NCBI GenBank assembly: GCA_937894665.1
Contig: CALAWF010000181.1
Span: 1-12,679, forward strand
Source of the DNA: an uncultured bacterium
GTDB lineage: Bacteria; Cyanobacteriota; Vampirovibrionia; Gastranaerophilales; Gastranaerophilaceae
DNA: 12,679 nt
Reading direction: 5' to 3'
Shown piece by piece: positions 1 through 6,318 of the stretch; the first letter of the stretch is position 1, and each line of letters starts with the position of its first letter. Both the position numbers and the translations under genes were made by a program. The notes beneath the pieces were generated by a model. That model had not been told where the DNA came from. It searched no databases and saw only the letters and a program-made list of their open reading frames with translations.

Positions 1-1
1 A

Positions 2-127
2 ATAAGAGTATTCTCCGGTTGCACAAATCTTGAGAAAGTTTATATTTCAGAAGAACAGCATAATAAACATGCAATGTTATCAATCAAGAATTTAGCAACT
101 TTCCGTTTGGTATTGAGTAATAACTAA
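2..127 (+). CDS. C-terminal tail of a probable BspA-like leucine-rich-repeat protein (5' end outside window)
   Basis: The frame starting at base 2 is open for 41 codons to TAA at 125-127 and enters from outside the window. It begins with an FSGCTNLEKVYI stretch. This matches the core of LRR_5 (BspA-like) repeats, whose units typically read as an aromatic residue, then GCxxL, then a short beta strand ending in I or P. The last 25 residues no longer look like a repeat and form a short cap. Such proteins are usually secreted or surface-exposed and common in gut bacteria; no target can be named from one partial unit. It converges on dgkA, with a shared terminator between. The family call rests on one repeat unit, so it is moderate at best. 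Confidence 0.5.
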   Translation: MRVFSGCTNLEKVYISEEQHNKHAMLSIKNLATFRLVLSNN

Positions 128-163
128 TTCTTGTTTGCAAAAAAGATTATTCGGTAAAAGATA

Positions 164-195
164 AAAAGCCTTTACTTAAGTCGGTAAGGGCTTTT
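164..195. terminator. Bidirectional hairpin terminator between the LRR tail and dgkA
   Basis: A 12-bp stem (164-175 with 184-195, one G-T wobble) encloses an 8-nt loop. The outer stem is A-rich on the left and T-rich on the right, so either strand would give a stem followed by a U tract. It lies between the ends of two convergent genes (127 and 208), where a shared Rho-independent terminator is expected. Confidence 0.8.
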
Positions 196-207
196 CTATT
201 GAAAATC

Positions 208-588
208 TTATTCTGAAATTAATTGAATTATAGGAGGAGCAAATAACAAAACGCCTATCATAACGGCACTTATTGTAACAAGCATAACCGCTCCGGCTGC
301 AATATCTTTAGCCATTCCAACCATTCTGCAATATCTGTTATGAAATATTGCATCTAGTGAAAATTCGATTGCGGAATTAAACATCTCTGCTGATATTACC
401 CCTGCAATTGTTAATAGCAAAATACAAAATTTAATTATTGAAAAATTTAAGCAATACGCTGTTATCAAAACAAGTGCCGCCGTAAAAAGATGAACTCTTA
501 TATTGCGTTCACTTTTTATACTTAATCTCATTCCTTTTCTTGCATTTTTAAAGGTGTTTGAAAAGTTTTGTTTTTTATATTTTGTCAT
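208..588 (-). CDS. dgkA: Prokaryotic diacylglycerol/undecaprenol kinase (DgkA family)
   Basis: This is a 126-residue integral membrane lipid kinase of the small prokaryotic DagK family (usual size about 120-140). Family members phosphorylate diacylglycerol (Gram-negatives) or undecaprenol (Firmicutes) with ATP. Visible marks are the SERN segment with E27, the AEMFNSAIE motif with E68, N71 and E75 (E68 corresponds to the catalytic Glu of E. coli DgkA), D79, and the KD pair at 94-95. Three hydrophobic segments lie near residues 34-48, 50-68 and 97-117. The start overlaps the end of ybeY by 14 nt, and an AGGA ribosome site sits about 7 nt upstream, inside ybeY, suggesting translational coupling. 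It is the last gene of pgpH-ybeY-dgkA. The neighbourhood resembles the Firmicutes order, which slightly favours undecaprenol as substrate, but sequence alone does not decide this. Confidence 0.93.
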   Translation of the reverse strand: MTKYKKQNFSNTFKNARKGMRLSIKSERNIRVHLFTAALVLITAYCLNFSIIKFCILLLTIAGVISAEMFNSAIEFSLDAIFHNRYCRMVGMAKDIAAGAVMLVTISAVMIGVLLFAPPIIQLISE

Positions 589-1090
589 ACACTATTCCTA
601 TCTTTTTGAGAGCCAATTTTTGATGCTTTACTACGAAATTAAATTCTTCTTCTGTTTGGTGGTCAAATCCCAAGAGGTGCAAAATTCCATGGCTGATTAA
701 GAAATATAGTTCTTTCTCTTTTGGAATTTCTTTCTTTTGCGATTCTTCGATAATTTTATCTAATGCTATTATAACCTCTCCTAAATTAATTTCAAAGTCA
801 AGAATAAACTTTTCTTCTTCCGGAGAATCTGCAAAAACAGCAAAAGTGATGATGTCTGCCGGATAATCTTTGTTTCTGTATTCTTTATTTATAACATGAG
901 TTTTTTTACTATCGCAAAATAGAATGTCAAATGCTATTGTTTTAAAACCTCTTCCCGTAATTGCACAATGCTCTGTAATTTCCGGTTCTTCCATATAAGA
1001 GTTGAAGATTTTTTTTGTTATTTCAATAACTTTTTCTTCATCCGGTTTCCAGCTTTCAAACTCATTTTCACAATAGAGATTTAATTCCAT
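575..1090 (-). CDS. ybeY: Endoribonuclease YbeY, rRNA maturation factor
   Basis: This 171-residue protein carries the diagnostic zinc-binding motif HGILHLLGFDH, with H134, H138 and H144 as metal ligands. Upstream is the family's central segment, in which a conserved Asn-x2-Tyr-Arg-x-Lys-Asp stretch (about 68-75) leads into ADIITF, a variant of the usual TDVLSF. YbeY is a cytoplasmic single-strand endoribonuclease involved in 16S rRNA 3'-end maturation and 70S ribosome quality control. Its ATG shares one base with the pgpH stop (TAATG), and its own end overlaps dgkA by 14 nt, so the three genes look translationally coupled. The same pgpH-ybeY-dgkA order is known from Firmicutes such as Bacillus subtilis. 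Length and motifs are complete and nothing appears damaged. Confidence 0.95.
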   Translation of the reverse strand: MELNLYCENEFESWKPDEEKVIEITKKIFNSYMEEPEITEHCAITGRGFKTIAFDILFCDSKKTHVINKEYRNKDYPADIITFAVFADSPEEEKFILDFEINLGEVIIALDKIIEESQKKEIPKEKELYFLISHGILHLLGFDHQTEEEFNFVVKHQKLALKKIGIVYDKI

Positions 1091-3297
1091 TATACGTCCT
1101 TTTTATTATCGGTATTGTCTGTTTTTGTTTTGTCTTCAAGTTCTTTGATTTTCTTTTCAAAGTCTTCGTCTAAAATTTTGTTAGGCATTTCGATTTTGTT
1201 TTTAGCAAATTCTTCTGCGATATTTTCTTGATATTTAATTCTATTATGCTGCATACCTCTTAAAATTCTGCTAAATGTTGAAGCAATAACTTTTAAATCT
1301 TTCAATGTAAGAGGGCTGTCAGCCAATTGACCATCATTTAATCTTTCAACAATAATTTTATCAATGATGTTTTCAATTTGGTCAACAGTAGCACCTTTCA
1401 TTGCTCTAACCGCAGACTCAACCGCATCAGCAAGCATTAATATTGCAGTTTCTTTTCTATTTGGTTTTGGACCTGTGTATCTGAATTGTTCTTCTTTAAC
1501 GTTTTCCGCACCTTCTTCTTGAACGGCTTGATTATAGAAGTATTTTGCAATTCCTTCTCCGTGGTGTTGAAGGATGAAATCGTTGATTATACTTGGCAAA
1601 CCATATTCTTTGGCAAGGTCAACGCCATCTTTAGGGTGTGCGGTAATAACCATTTTGCTAAGTCGTGGGTTAAGAGTGTTGTGCGGGTTTTCAATGCTGA
1701 AATAAGATTGGTTTTCAACAAAGAATAAAGGTCTTTTTAATTTCCCAATATCGTGATAAAAAGCACCAACTCTTGCCAAGATTGGATTTGCCCCAATTGC
1801 TTCTGCTGCAGCTTCGCAAAGAGTAGAAACCATCAAACTGTGGTGATAAGTTCCCGGAGCTTCGATTTGCAAACGTTTTAATAATGGTTGGTTATGATCT
1901 CCAAGTTCTGCAAGTCCATAAGGTGTAATAATATGGAATGTGCTTTCTAATAATGGAGATAAGCCAAGTGCTGCAATTGAAGAAATAATACTATTTGCAA
2001 ATAAGAATGTACAATTTTTCAAAATAAGGTAATTGTTAACATCGATAAGGCATTTGTCTATAAAGTACAAACTCATCATTGTTAAAACTCCGGCTACACC
2101 AAGATGAAAACCTGCTTTAATAAGGTCAAAACGTCTTGTGTATTTGATTTTAGAAATTGTAATCATTCCTATAATCGCAAGGATTGTGAAAACGATTAAA
2201 AATTGTGTTTCGTATTGCATTCCGACAGTTAAAATGACTAAGGTTAAACTTGAAAGTAGGAATGCGATTCTAGGATTTAAAAATATTGCAGAAATAATAA
2301 TTATTGCAGGAATTGGTAAAATATATGGTGAAAAACCTGTTGGTAATAGTACCGCAATTGAACAGGCCAGAATTGTCATAACCGATGATAGTGCCAAATA
2401 TCTTGGTTCTAAAAAGTCTTTTTCAAAGAATTTTAAGTATGCTAAATAAATAATTGTAAGGAATAGAACTAAAATATAGATAGATAAAATTCCTTGCCAA
2501 TTTAGTTCATATACGTTGTAACCTGCTTCTCTTAAGGCATCTCGTTTTAGTCTTGTTACAGGTTCACCTTCAAATACAATTTTTTCACCTTTTTGGAAGG
2601 TTACTTTGTATGGTTTAACTGATTCTTGTGCGTTTAGTTTTGCAATTTCTGTTGCCGCTTCATCTACTACAAGGTTTGGTACAATAACTTGTTCAAGTAG
2701 AGCCGGAATAACAATTATTTGTCTTTTTGAAACATTTGTAATTAAGTTATCTTGTATAAGAGTATTAATATTGTCTTTTTCATAATCTTTTTCTGTGATA
2801 CCTTTTTGCAATATATTTACAAGAGATAAAGATGCTTTATCAAATGCTTCTCTCAGGCTTGCATCATCAACGTGTAATAAGAAATCAAGGATGAATGCTC
2901 TTTTAGGATTTCCTGATAAATCGAAAAGAACATTTAATTCTTCGATTTTTTCTTTTTCTGTATTGTTTTTCTTTCTGATTTGAATAATTGAATTTTGAAG
3001 GGTTTCTAGGTTTGATTTGATAAAATCATCTTCAGCAGGAACAAGAATTGGTTCAACTTTTTGAGCAACTTCTCGTTTGTGTTGTTCAGTTCTTTTGACG
3101 TCTTCAACAGTCAACGTTTTTTGAGCAATAATATCACGCTTGCTTATTCCGTTTTCAATAATTGATTGAAAAAAGAAGTTTTGAGAAGCGATAATACAAG
3201 TAACCAACACTGTAAATGCCCCCAAGTAACACAACTTGATTATTCTTGACGAACTTAAAAATTCTTTCGCCCTTTCAATATATTCATTTTTTTGCAT
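1090..3297 (-). CDS. pgpH: Membrane HDIG phosphodiesterase of the PgpH (7TMR-HDED) family
   Basis: At 735 residues this has the full PgpH/YqfF architecture. There is an N-terminal membrane segment (about 19-37), a large extracytoplasmic 7TMR-HDED region (about 38-265), a multi-helix membrane block (about 268-450), and a cytoplasmic HD domain (about 475-690) followed by a charged tail. HD residues seen are H485/H486 in GTYHHS, H515-D516 in HDIGK, H554 in AHP, H578/H579 in QHHG, and D624 in LADAVE. The FRYTGPKP segment is also typical. Characterised members hydrolyse cyclic di-AMP to pApA, which affects osmotic and cell-wall homeostasis. That activity is inferred here by family; other HD substrates are possible. 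An AGGAA site lies 8 nt before the ATG. It heads the operon with ybeY and dgkA. Confidence 0.93.
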   Translation of the reverse strand: MQKNEYIERAKEFLSSSRIIKLCYLGAFTVLVTCIIASQNFFFQSIIENGISKRDIIAQKTLTVEDVKRTEQHKREVAQKVEPILVPAEDDFIKSNLETLQNSIIQIRKKNNTEKEKIEELNVLFDLSGNPKRAFILDFLLHVDDASLREAFDKASLSLVNILQKGITEKDYEKDNINTLIQDNLITNVSKRQIIVIPALLEQVIVPNLVVDEAATEIAKLNAQESVKPYKVTFQKGEKIVFEGEPVTRLKRDALREAGYNVYELNWQGILSIYILVLFLTIIYLAYLKFFEKDFLEPRYLALSSVMTILACSIAVLLPTGFSPYILPIPAIIIISAIFLNPRIAFLLSSLTLVILTVGMQYETQFLIVFTILAIIGMITISKIKYTRRFDLIKAGFHLGVAGVLTMMSLYFIDKCLIDVNNYLILKNCTFLFANSIISSIAALGLSPLLESTFHIITPYGLAELGDHNQPLLKRLQIEAPGTYHHSLMVSTLCEAAAEAIGANPILARVGAFYHDIGKLKRPLFFVENQSYFSIENPHNTLNPRLSKMVITAHPKDGVDLAKEYGLPSIINDFILQHHGEGIAKYFYNQAVQEEGAENVKEEQFRYTGPKPNRKETAILMLADAVESAVRAMKGATVDQIENIIDKIIVERLNDGQLADSPLTLKDLKVIASTFSRILRGMQHNRIKYQENIAEEFAKNKIEMPNKILDEDFEKKIKELEDKTKTDNTDNKKDV

Positions 3298-3335
3298 GCA
3301 ATAATTCCTATACCTTAATCATTTTTTATATATCA

Positions 3336-3363
3336 ATTTTATTACTTTCTAAAAATTTTTCAA
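3336..3363 (-). promoter_or_regulatory. Candidate sigma-70 promoter of pgpH-ybeY-dgkA
   Basis: Reading the minus strand, TTGAAA (3358-3363) is followed after 16 nt by TAAAAT (3336-3341). This puts the predicted transcript start about 30 nt before the pgpH ATG. The site lies between the terminator of the upstream YtxH gene and pgpH, exactly where an independent promoter is needed. The region is AT-rich, so chance matches are possible. Confidence 0.5.
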
Positions 3364-3380
3364 GTGTAGGTTAAAAATAT

Positions 3381-3414
3381 AAAAAGCGAATGAACTTTTG
3401 CTCATTCGCTTTTT
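3381..3414 (-). terminator. Rho-independent terminator of the YtxH/DUF948 operon
   Basis: A perfect 13-bp inverted repeat (3381-3393 with 3402-3414) encloses an 8-nt loop. The core is AGCGAATGA with flanking A/T pairs that give a U tract on the minus strand. It begins about 24 nt beyond the stop of the downstream YtxH gene and isolates that operon from pgpH. Confidence 0.88.
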
Positions 3415-3437
3415 GCTAAAAATGTTTAGAAGTAAGA

Positions 3438-3734
3438 TTATTCAGCTTTTTCTTCCTCTTTTTTATCTTCTTCTTTAGCTTCTTTTTGTTTAGCGATTAG
3501 GTCTTGGATTTTGTCTTTGATTTCTTCGCCTTTTCTTTGAAGGTCAGAAACTGCATCGTCTGCTTTATCTTTAATTTGTTTAGCTGTTTCATCAGCTCTT
3601 CTTGCCATATCTTGTGCTGATTCAGAAAGAAGTCTTCTTGTTTCTTCACCTGATTTTGGAGCAAGTAAAATACCTGCAATTGCACCGATAGCACCACCAA
3701 CAACAAAACCTGCTATAAATTTTGAAACTGACAT
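3438..3734 (-). CDS. YtxH-domain small membrane protein (second copy in operon)
   Basis: A 98-residue protein. It has a single Gly/Ala-rich transmembrane helix (about 7-25) with small-residue packing (GGAIGAIAG), then the YtxH signature LLAPKSGEETR (24-33). The rest is a long charged helix rich in Lys and Glu, likely coiled coil, ending in an acidic/basic low-complexity tail (about 82-98). YtxH-domain proteins occur in many bacteria; the Bacillus member belongs to the general stress operon ytxGHJ, and no biochemical function is established. AAGGAG lies 8 nt before the ATG. It is the last gene of a YtxH-DUF948-YtxH operon, 69 nt after the DUF948 gene, and is followed by a strong terminator. 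A structural or scaffold role at the membrane is inference only. Confidence 0.85.
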   Translation of the reverse strand: MSVSKFIAGFVVGGAIGAIAGILLAPKSGEETRRLLSESAQDMARRADETAKQIKDKADDAVSDLQRKGEEIKDKIQDLIAKQKEAKEEDKKEEEKAE

Positions 3735-3803
3735 ATTTAATTCTCCTTTTTATGTTCTTACATATTATAAATCTGATTTTTTAAGGTTTTATTCCCCGAA
3801 TGT

Positions 3804-4172
3804 TTATTTCTTTTTGCTAAAGAATGAATAAACGGTCATAAACCCTTTTAAGAAACCTCCGAAAATGCTTTCTGATAATGATTTTGTTTTAGTAAGTGCA
3901 TTTTCAAGACTTATTTTAACATTTCCAACTCCTTCATCTGTACTTTGTACAAGAGAATTGATTGAATGAATTGTTTCATTAAGTTCTTTCAATGTTGGCT
4001 TAAGTTCTGTATTAAGCATTGTAGATGTTTCATTCAGATTTTTTGATAAAACTGTTAAATCCATAATTAACTTAACTAGGAAGTACGCTACAACAATGAT
4101 TACAATTCCTGTAGCTACAGCAAGGAAAGTTAAGCCATGATTTAAAATTACTTGTGATAGTTCAATACTCAT
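3804..4172 (-). CDS. DUF948 (YtxG-like) single-pass membrane protein
   Basis: This 122-residue protein has one N-terminal transmembrane helix (about 14-36). A heptad-like amphipathic region follows (about 37-100) with repeated Asn/Thr/Leu spacing, and a short C-terminal hydrophobic patch ends in KKK. This arrangement fits DUF948, the family of Bacillus YtxG, which is commonly encoded next to YtxH. Here it sits between two YtxH genes, 18 nt after the first, with AAGGA about 7 nt before its ATG. The helix may form a membrane-anchored coiled coil. Its biochemical role is unknown. The conserved pairing with YtxH in distant phyla suggests the two proteins act together. The family call rests on overall pattern plus context. 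Confidence 0.72.
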   Translation of the reverse strand: MSIELSQVILNHGLTFLAVATGIVIIVVAYFLVKLIMDLTVLSKNLNETSTMLNTELKPTLKELNETIHSINSLVQSTDEGVGNVKISLENALTKTKSLSESIFGGFLKGFMTVYSFFSKKK

Positions 4173-4190
4173 TTATTTTTCCTTTTTTAT

Positions 4191-4514
4191 TTAGTAATCA
4201 AATTCGTTATCTGTGCTATTTGCTTCAGAATCTTCTAATTCTTTAGCTTTAAGCATTTTTTTTGATTTTGCAGAATTGCTAAGTTTTCTGATTTGTCTTT
4301 CAACTTTATATTTCATTAAATCAATAGACTCTAATGCTTGTTTTTTCGCATCTGCAATTTGTGGAGCGTGTTTTTCATAAAGGTCGCAAGCTGCATCTTT
4401 AAGTTCTTTTCTTGATTCTTCACCTGGTTTTGGTGCAAAAAGAACTCCGGCAACAATTCCGCCTACTACTCCGGCAATAACGCCCATTGAAAACATAAAT
4501 GTTTTGTTTTTCAT
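4191..4514 (-). CDS. YtxH-domain small membrane protein (first copy in operon)
   Basis: A 107-residue YtxH-domain protein with an N-terminal Gly/Val-rich membrane helix (about 8-26) and the signature LFAPKPGEESRKEL (25-38). A basic helical region follows (about 55-92), then an acidic tail rich in Asp, Glu and Asn. It is a diverged paralogue of the YtxH gene at 3438-3734. The two share the membrane/APKxGEE core but not their C-termini: this one has a conspicuous basic stretch where the other is mixed-charge. GAGG lies 9 nt before the ATG. It leads the operon behind a strong sigma-70-like promoter with an overlapping palindrome, and is divergent from the prepilin-like gene. Function is not known for the family beyond a stress-operon association in Bacillus. 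Confidence 0.85.
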   Translation of the reverse strand: MKNKTFMFSMGVIAGVVGGIVAGVLFAPKPGEESRKELKDAACDLYEKHAPQIADAKKQALESIDLMKYKVERQIRKLSNSAKSKKMLKAKELEDSEANSTDNEFDY

Positions 4515-4548
4515 AGTTGTAAACCTCGTCTTTCAAAATTTCTTCATA

Positions 4549-4577
4549 ATTGTAACATATTTTTTAGCCAATTTCAA
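4549..4577 (-). promoter_or_regulatory. Sigma-70 promoter of the YtxH/DUF948 operon
   Basis: On the minus strand, TTGAAA (4572-4577) is followed after exactly 17 nt by TACAAT (4549-4554), giving a leader of about 30 nt. Its -35 box overlaps the left arm of the palindrome at 4574-4601. Confidence 0.72.
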
Positions 4578-4601
4578 GAGAAAACATGGAATTTCTCTTG
4601 A
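4574..4601. promoter_or_regulatory. Candidate operator: 10-bp palindrome between divergent promoters
   Basis: The arms TCAAGAGAAA (4574-4583) and TTTCTCTTGA (4592-4601) are perfect inverted repeats separated by 8 nt. The left arm covers most of the -35 box of the YtxH operon promoter; the right arm ends 25 nt before the -35 of the prepilin promoter. The 3' side lacks a T run on either strand and lies upstream of both genes, so a terminator is unlikely. A dimeric regulator site is inferred. Confidence 0.4.
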
Positions 4602-4626
4602 TAATTTTGTATGTGGTTTTGATTTA

Positions 4627-4655
4627 TTGCAAAAGGTTAAAAATATTGTTATAAT
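4627..4655 (+). promoter_or_regulatory. Sigma-70 promoter of the prepilin-like gene
   Basis: TTGCAA (4627-4632) is followed after 17 nt by a perfect TATAAT (4650-4655). The predicted start lies about 40 nt before the GTG start codon, and AAAGGAG is at 4684-4690. Confidence 0.75.
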
Positions 4656-4700
4656 GTTATTAAGGATATGAATTAAGGGAATAAAAGGAGTTACGATTTA

Positions 4701-5819
4701 GTGATTTTTAATTATAAAAGAGCTTTTACGCTTACAGAAGTTTTAATTGCTACAGCGATTGTAGGGGTTATTGCCGCATTACCTATGGTTATTACTACAT
4801 ATCAAAATAAAGTTTTTGAATATATGCAGACAAAGCAAATAGAATCAATAACTTCAACTCTAGAGGCTCTTCCGGTTTTAGAAAATAAAACTCGTTTTTC
4901 CGAAACAATGATGAGTTCTGACGATATAAGCGATGATACTTCCGGTTTATTTCTTAAAAAATATTTTAAAGTTGCAAGATATTGTGGAAATATAGATAAT
5001 GGTGGTGCAAGTTGTTTTGCATCTACATACGCATCTTATAATGAAGCAACTCATAGAAGAGAAAACACTAAAGCAATAGATTTGATTCCAAGAGGAACTT
5101 GTGCTCAGTTAAAAAATGGAACAAGTATTTGTATTACCCCTCAACCAAAAACTAAAGATGGTGATTGGACTGCGGCTCAAGTTGTTATGGATCTGAATGG
5201 TTTGAAAGGTCCGAATGTTATTGGGAGAGATTTTATTACTCTTTTCAATTTACCTGTAGTAAGTGCCGGTTCTACTGATATTACCCGTACTCAAGGGAAA
5301 GAAGGAGTTTTTGCCGAAAATGAAACACCTATCACTCCAACAGAAGTAGAGGAATGTACTTCTTATACAACTGATAAATCAAACGGTTGTTGTAAATATA
5401 AAAAGAGAAAGAATATGATAAAAGCTGGCGATATATGTTGTCAAAATTCACAAATCGGTCCTACCGTTGCGGCTTGTAGTACTGTAGTAACTCTACATAT
5501 GAATTATTATCCTACTACTTATAGTAATCCGGTTAAACCGTATTCTATGGCAAGTAGTAGTTTTAAATTAGACCCTGCGAGTGCTACTTTGCCTTCATCT
5601 TTGGCTGTTAAAATTCGTTGTAAAAATAATTCTGAACAAGGTGGAAATGTTACTGCTACTCAAATTATGAATGCGATTAGTGGACATACTAATTTATACT
5701 GGCCACAAAATGTAACAGATTCTTCTTGCGTATTCCCAAATGAAACTTTATTATGGACAACAAATAGTACGCAACAAGTTACGATAAATGGTACAACTTA
5801 TAAGATTTCGCAACACTAA
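4701..5819 (+). CDS. Type IV prepilin-like protein with Cys-rich body
   Basis: A 372-residue protein with a classic class III signal. A short basic leader ends KRA, cleavage is expected before F9, and the mature start FTLTEV has Glu at mature position 5 followed by a hydrophobic helix (about 10-35). Such proteins are processed by prepilin peptidase and assemble as type IV pilins or pseudopilins. The body contains 12 Cys (95, 105, 134, 144, 219, 230, 231, 246, 247, 259, 307, 343), including two CC pairs, which suggests disulphides outside the cell. A DLNGLKGPN segment (164-172) precedes a conserved-looking GRDF and resembles loops seen in pseudopilin-like proteins. The start is GTG, supported by AAAGGAG 10 nt upstream and by the leader length. 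It is a monocistronic unit with its own promoter and terminator. Whether it is a major or minor subunit, or an adhesin, is not visible. Confidence 0.85.
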   Translation: MIFNYKRAFTLTEVLIATAIVGVIAALPMVITTYQNKVFEYMQTKQIESITSTLEALPVLENKTRFSETMMSSDDISDDTSGLFLKKYFKVARYCGNIDNGGASCFASTYASYNEATHRRENTKAIDLIPRGTCAQLKNGTSICITPQPKTKDGDWTAAQVVMDLNGLKGPNVIGRDFITLFNLPVVSAGSTDITRTQGKEGVFAENETPITPTEVEECTSYTTDKSNGCCKYKKRKNMIKAGDICCQNSQIGPTVAACSTVVTLHMNYYPTTYSNPVKPYSMASSSFKLDPASATLPSSLAVKIRCKNNSEQGGNVTATQIMNAISGHTNLYWPQNVTDSSCVFPNETLLWTTNSTQQVTINGTTYKISQH

Positions 5820-5837
5820 GTTGTTTTAATTAAATTA

Positions 5838-5878
5838 AAACAAAAAGACCTCTATATTTTGCGGAGGTCTTTTTGTTT
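5838..5878. terminator. Shared terminator between the prepilin-like gene and the convergent small membrane protein gene
   Basis: A perfect 15-bp inverted repeat (5838-5852 with 5864-5878) encloses an 11-nt loop. The GC-rich core GACCTC/GAGGTC is flanked by A and T runs, so it can work on both strands. The outer end of the stem overlaps the stop codon of the minus-strand gene (5877-5879). Confidence 0.9.
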
Positions 5879-6230
5879 ATCTCAAAATAAATTTTTTAAT
5901 TGTTAAAATCACATCTATAGCCATTAAGATTTTCTTCCAATCGTTTGATAAAATGAAACTTGCCACTTTGGTTAAGAAGTTTGCGGAGAAAATCTTTTTG
6001 TAATCTTCTTTTCTTTTGTCGATAAAACCATGAACTCCGTTTAACCTTAAAAGGACGGTATTAATTGCAATTCTAATATCGCAGATATTTCTCTCAATCT
6101 CAGGTTTTACGTCGATAACTGTTTGATTGATTTGACAAACGGATTGTCTTGCTTTTTGAATTAGAGCAATGATTTGACCTGCAATTATTAGTTCAGCTAT
6201 AAAAATTATTGTAAAAAATAAAACCAACAT
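5877..6230 (-). CDS. Hypothetical small membrane-anchored protein
   Basis: A 117-residue protein that I do not recognise. It has an N-terminal hydrophobic helix (about 1-24), an amphipathic middle with Ile/Val/Leu spacing suggesting a coiled coil (about 25-66), a basic stretch HGFIDKRKEDYKK (about 67-79), and hydrophobic/basic amphipathic segments to the C-terminus. The outline of one membrane helix plus a helical stalk recalls the DUF948 protein at 3804-4172, but no clear sequence identity is visible. The stop codon lies within the shared terminator stem. The ribosome site is weak (GAAAG just before the ATG). It is divergent from murT. It is probably real, given its long open frame, membrane topology and tidy fit between a promoter region and a terminator. 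Confidence 0.65.
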   Translation of the reverse strand: MLVLFFTIIFIAELIIAGQIIALIQKARQSVCQINQTVIDVKPEIERNICDIRIAINTVLLRLNGVHGFIDKRKEDYKKIFSANFLTKVASFILSNDWKKILMAIDVILTIKKFILR

Positions 6231-6252
6231 CTTTCAACTTTTCTTACTTTTG

Positions 6253-6273
6253 TATTATATTAAACATATAATA
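6253..6273. promoter_or_regulatory. Divergent -10 region between the hypothetical gene and murT
   Basis: TATAAT occurs on the plus strand at 6267-6272 and on the minus strand at 6254-6259. The two form opposite arms of an 8-bp dyad (6253-6260 with 6266-6273). No convincing -35 box is visible on either strand at 16-18 nt spacing. The region is extremely AT-rich, so this is a tentative promoter call. Confidence 0.35.
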
Positions 6274-6318
6274 TATTATTAGCATATTTTTTTGAATACG
6301 TCTAGGGGACTATTTTTT

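Noticed and set aside
503..700. Plus-strand open frame across the dgkA/ybeY junction
   Set aside because: It is an antisense shadow of two clearly conserved genes, hydrophobic by composition, with no family resemblance.
3391..3410. TGAAC sequence near the YtxH terminator as a possible ECF -35 box
   Set aside because: It is part of the terminator hairpin, lies upstream of no gene on that strand, and has no CGT core at 16 nt.
3497..3706. Minus-strand open frame inside the YtxH gene at 3438-3734
   Set aside because: It is an alternative frame of a gene with a recognisable domain, a good ribosome site and a terminator in the main frame.
3735..3803. Possible internal promoter (TATAAT on the minus strand) before the second YtxH gene
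   Set aside because: No acceptable -35 hexamer at 16-18 nt was found; the -10-like match alone is weak in DNA this AT-rich.
6292..6318. TTG start for murT, nine codons upstream of the chosen ATG
   Set aside because: The TAGGGGA ribosome site at 6303-6309 would fall inside the coding region; the ATG at 6319 is well spaced from it and gives a normal MurT N-terminus.
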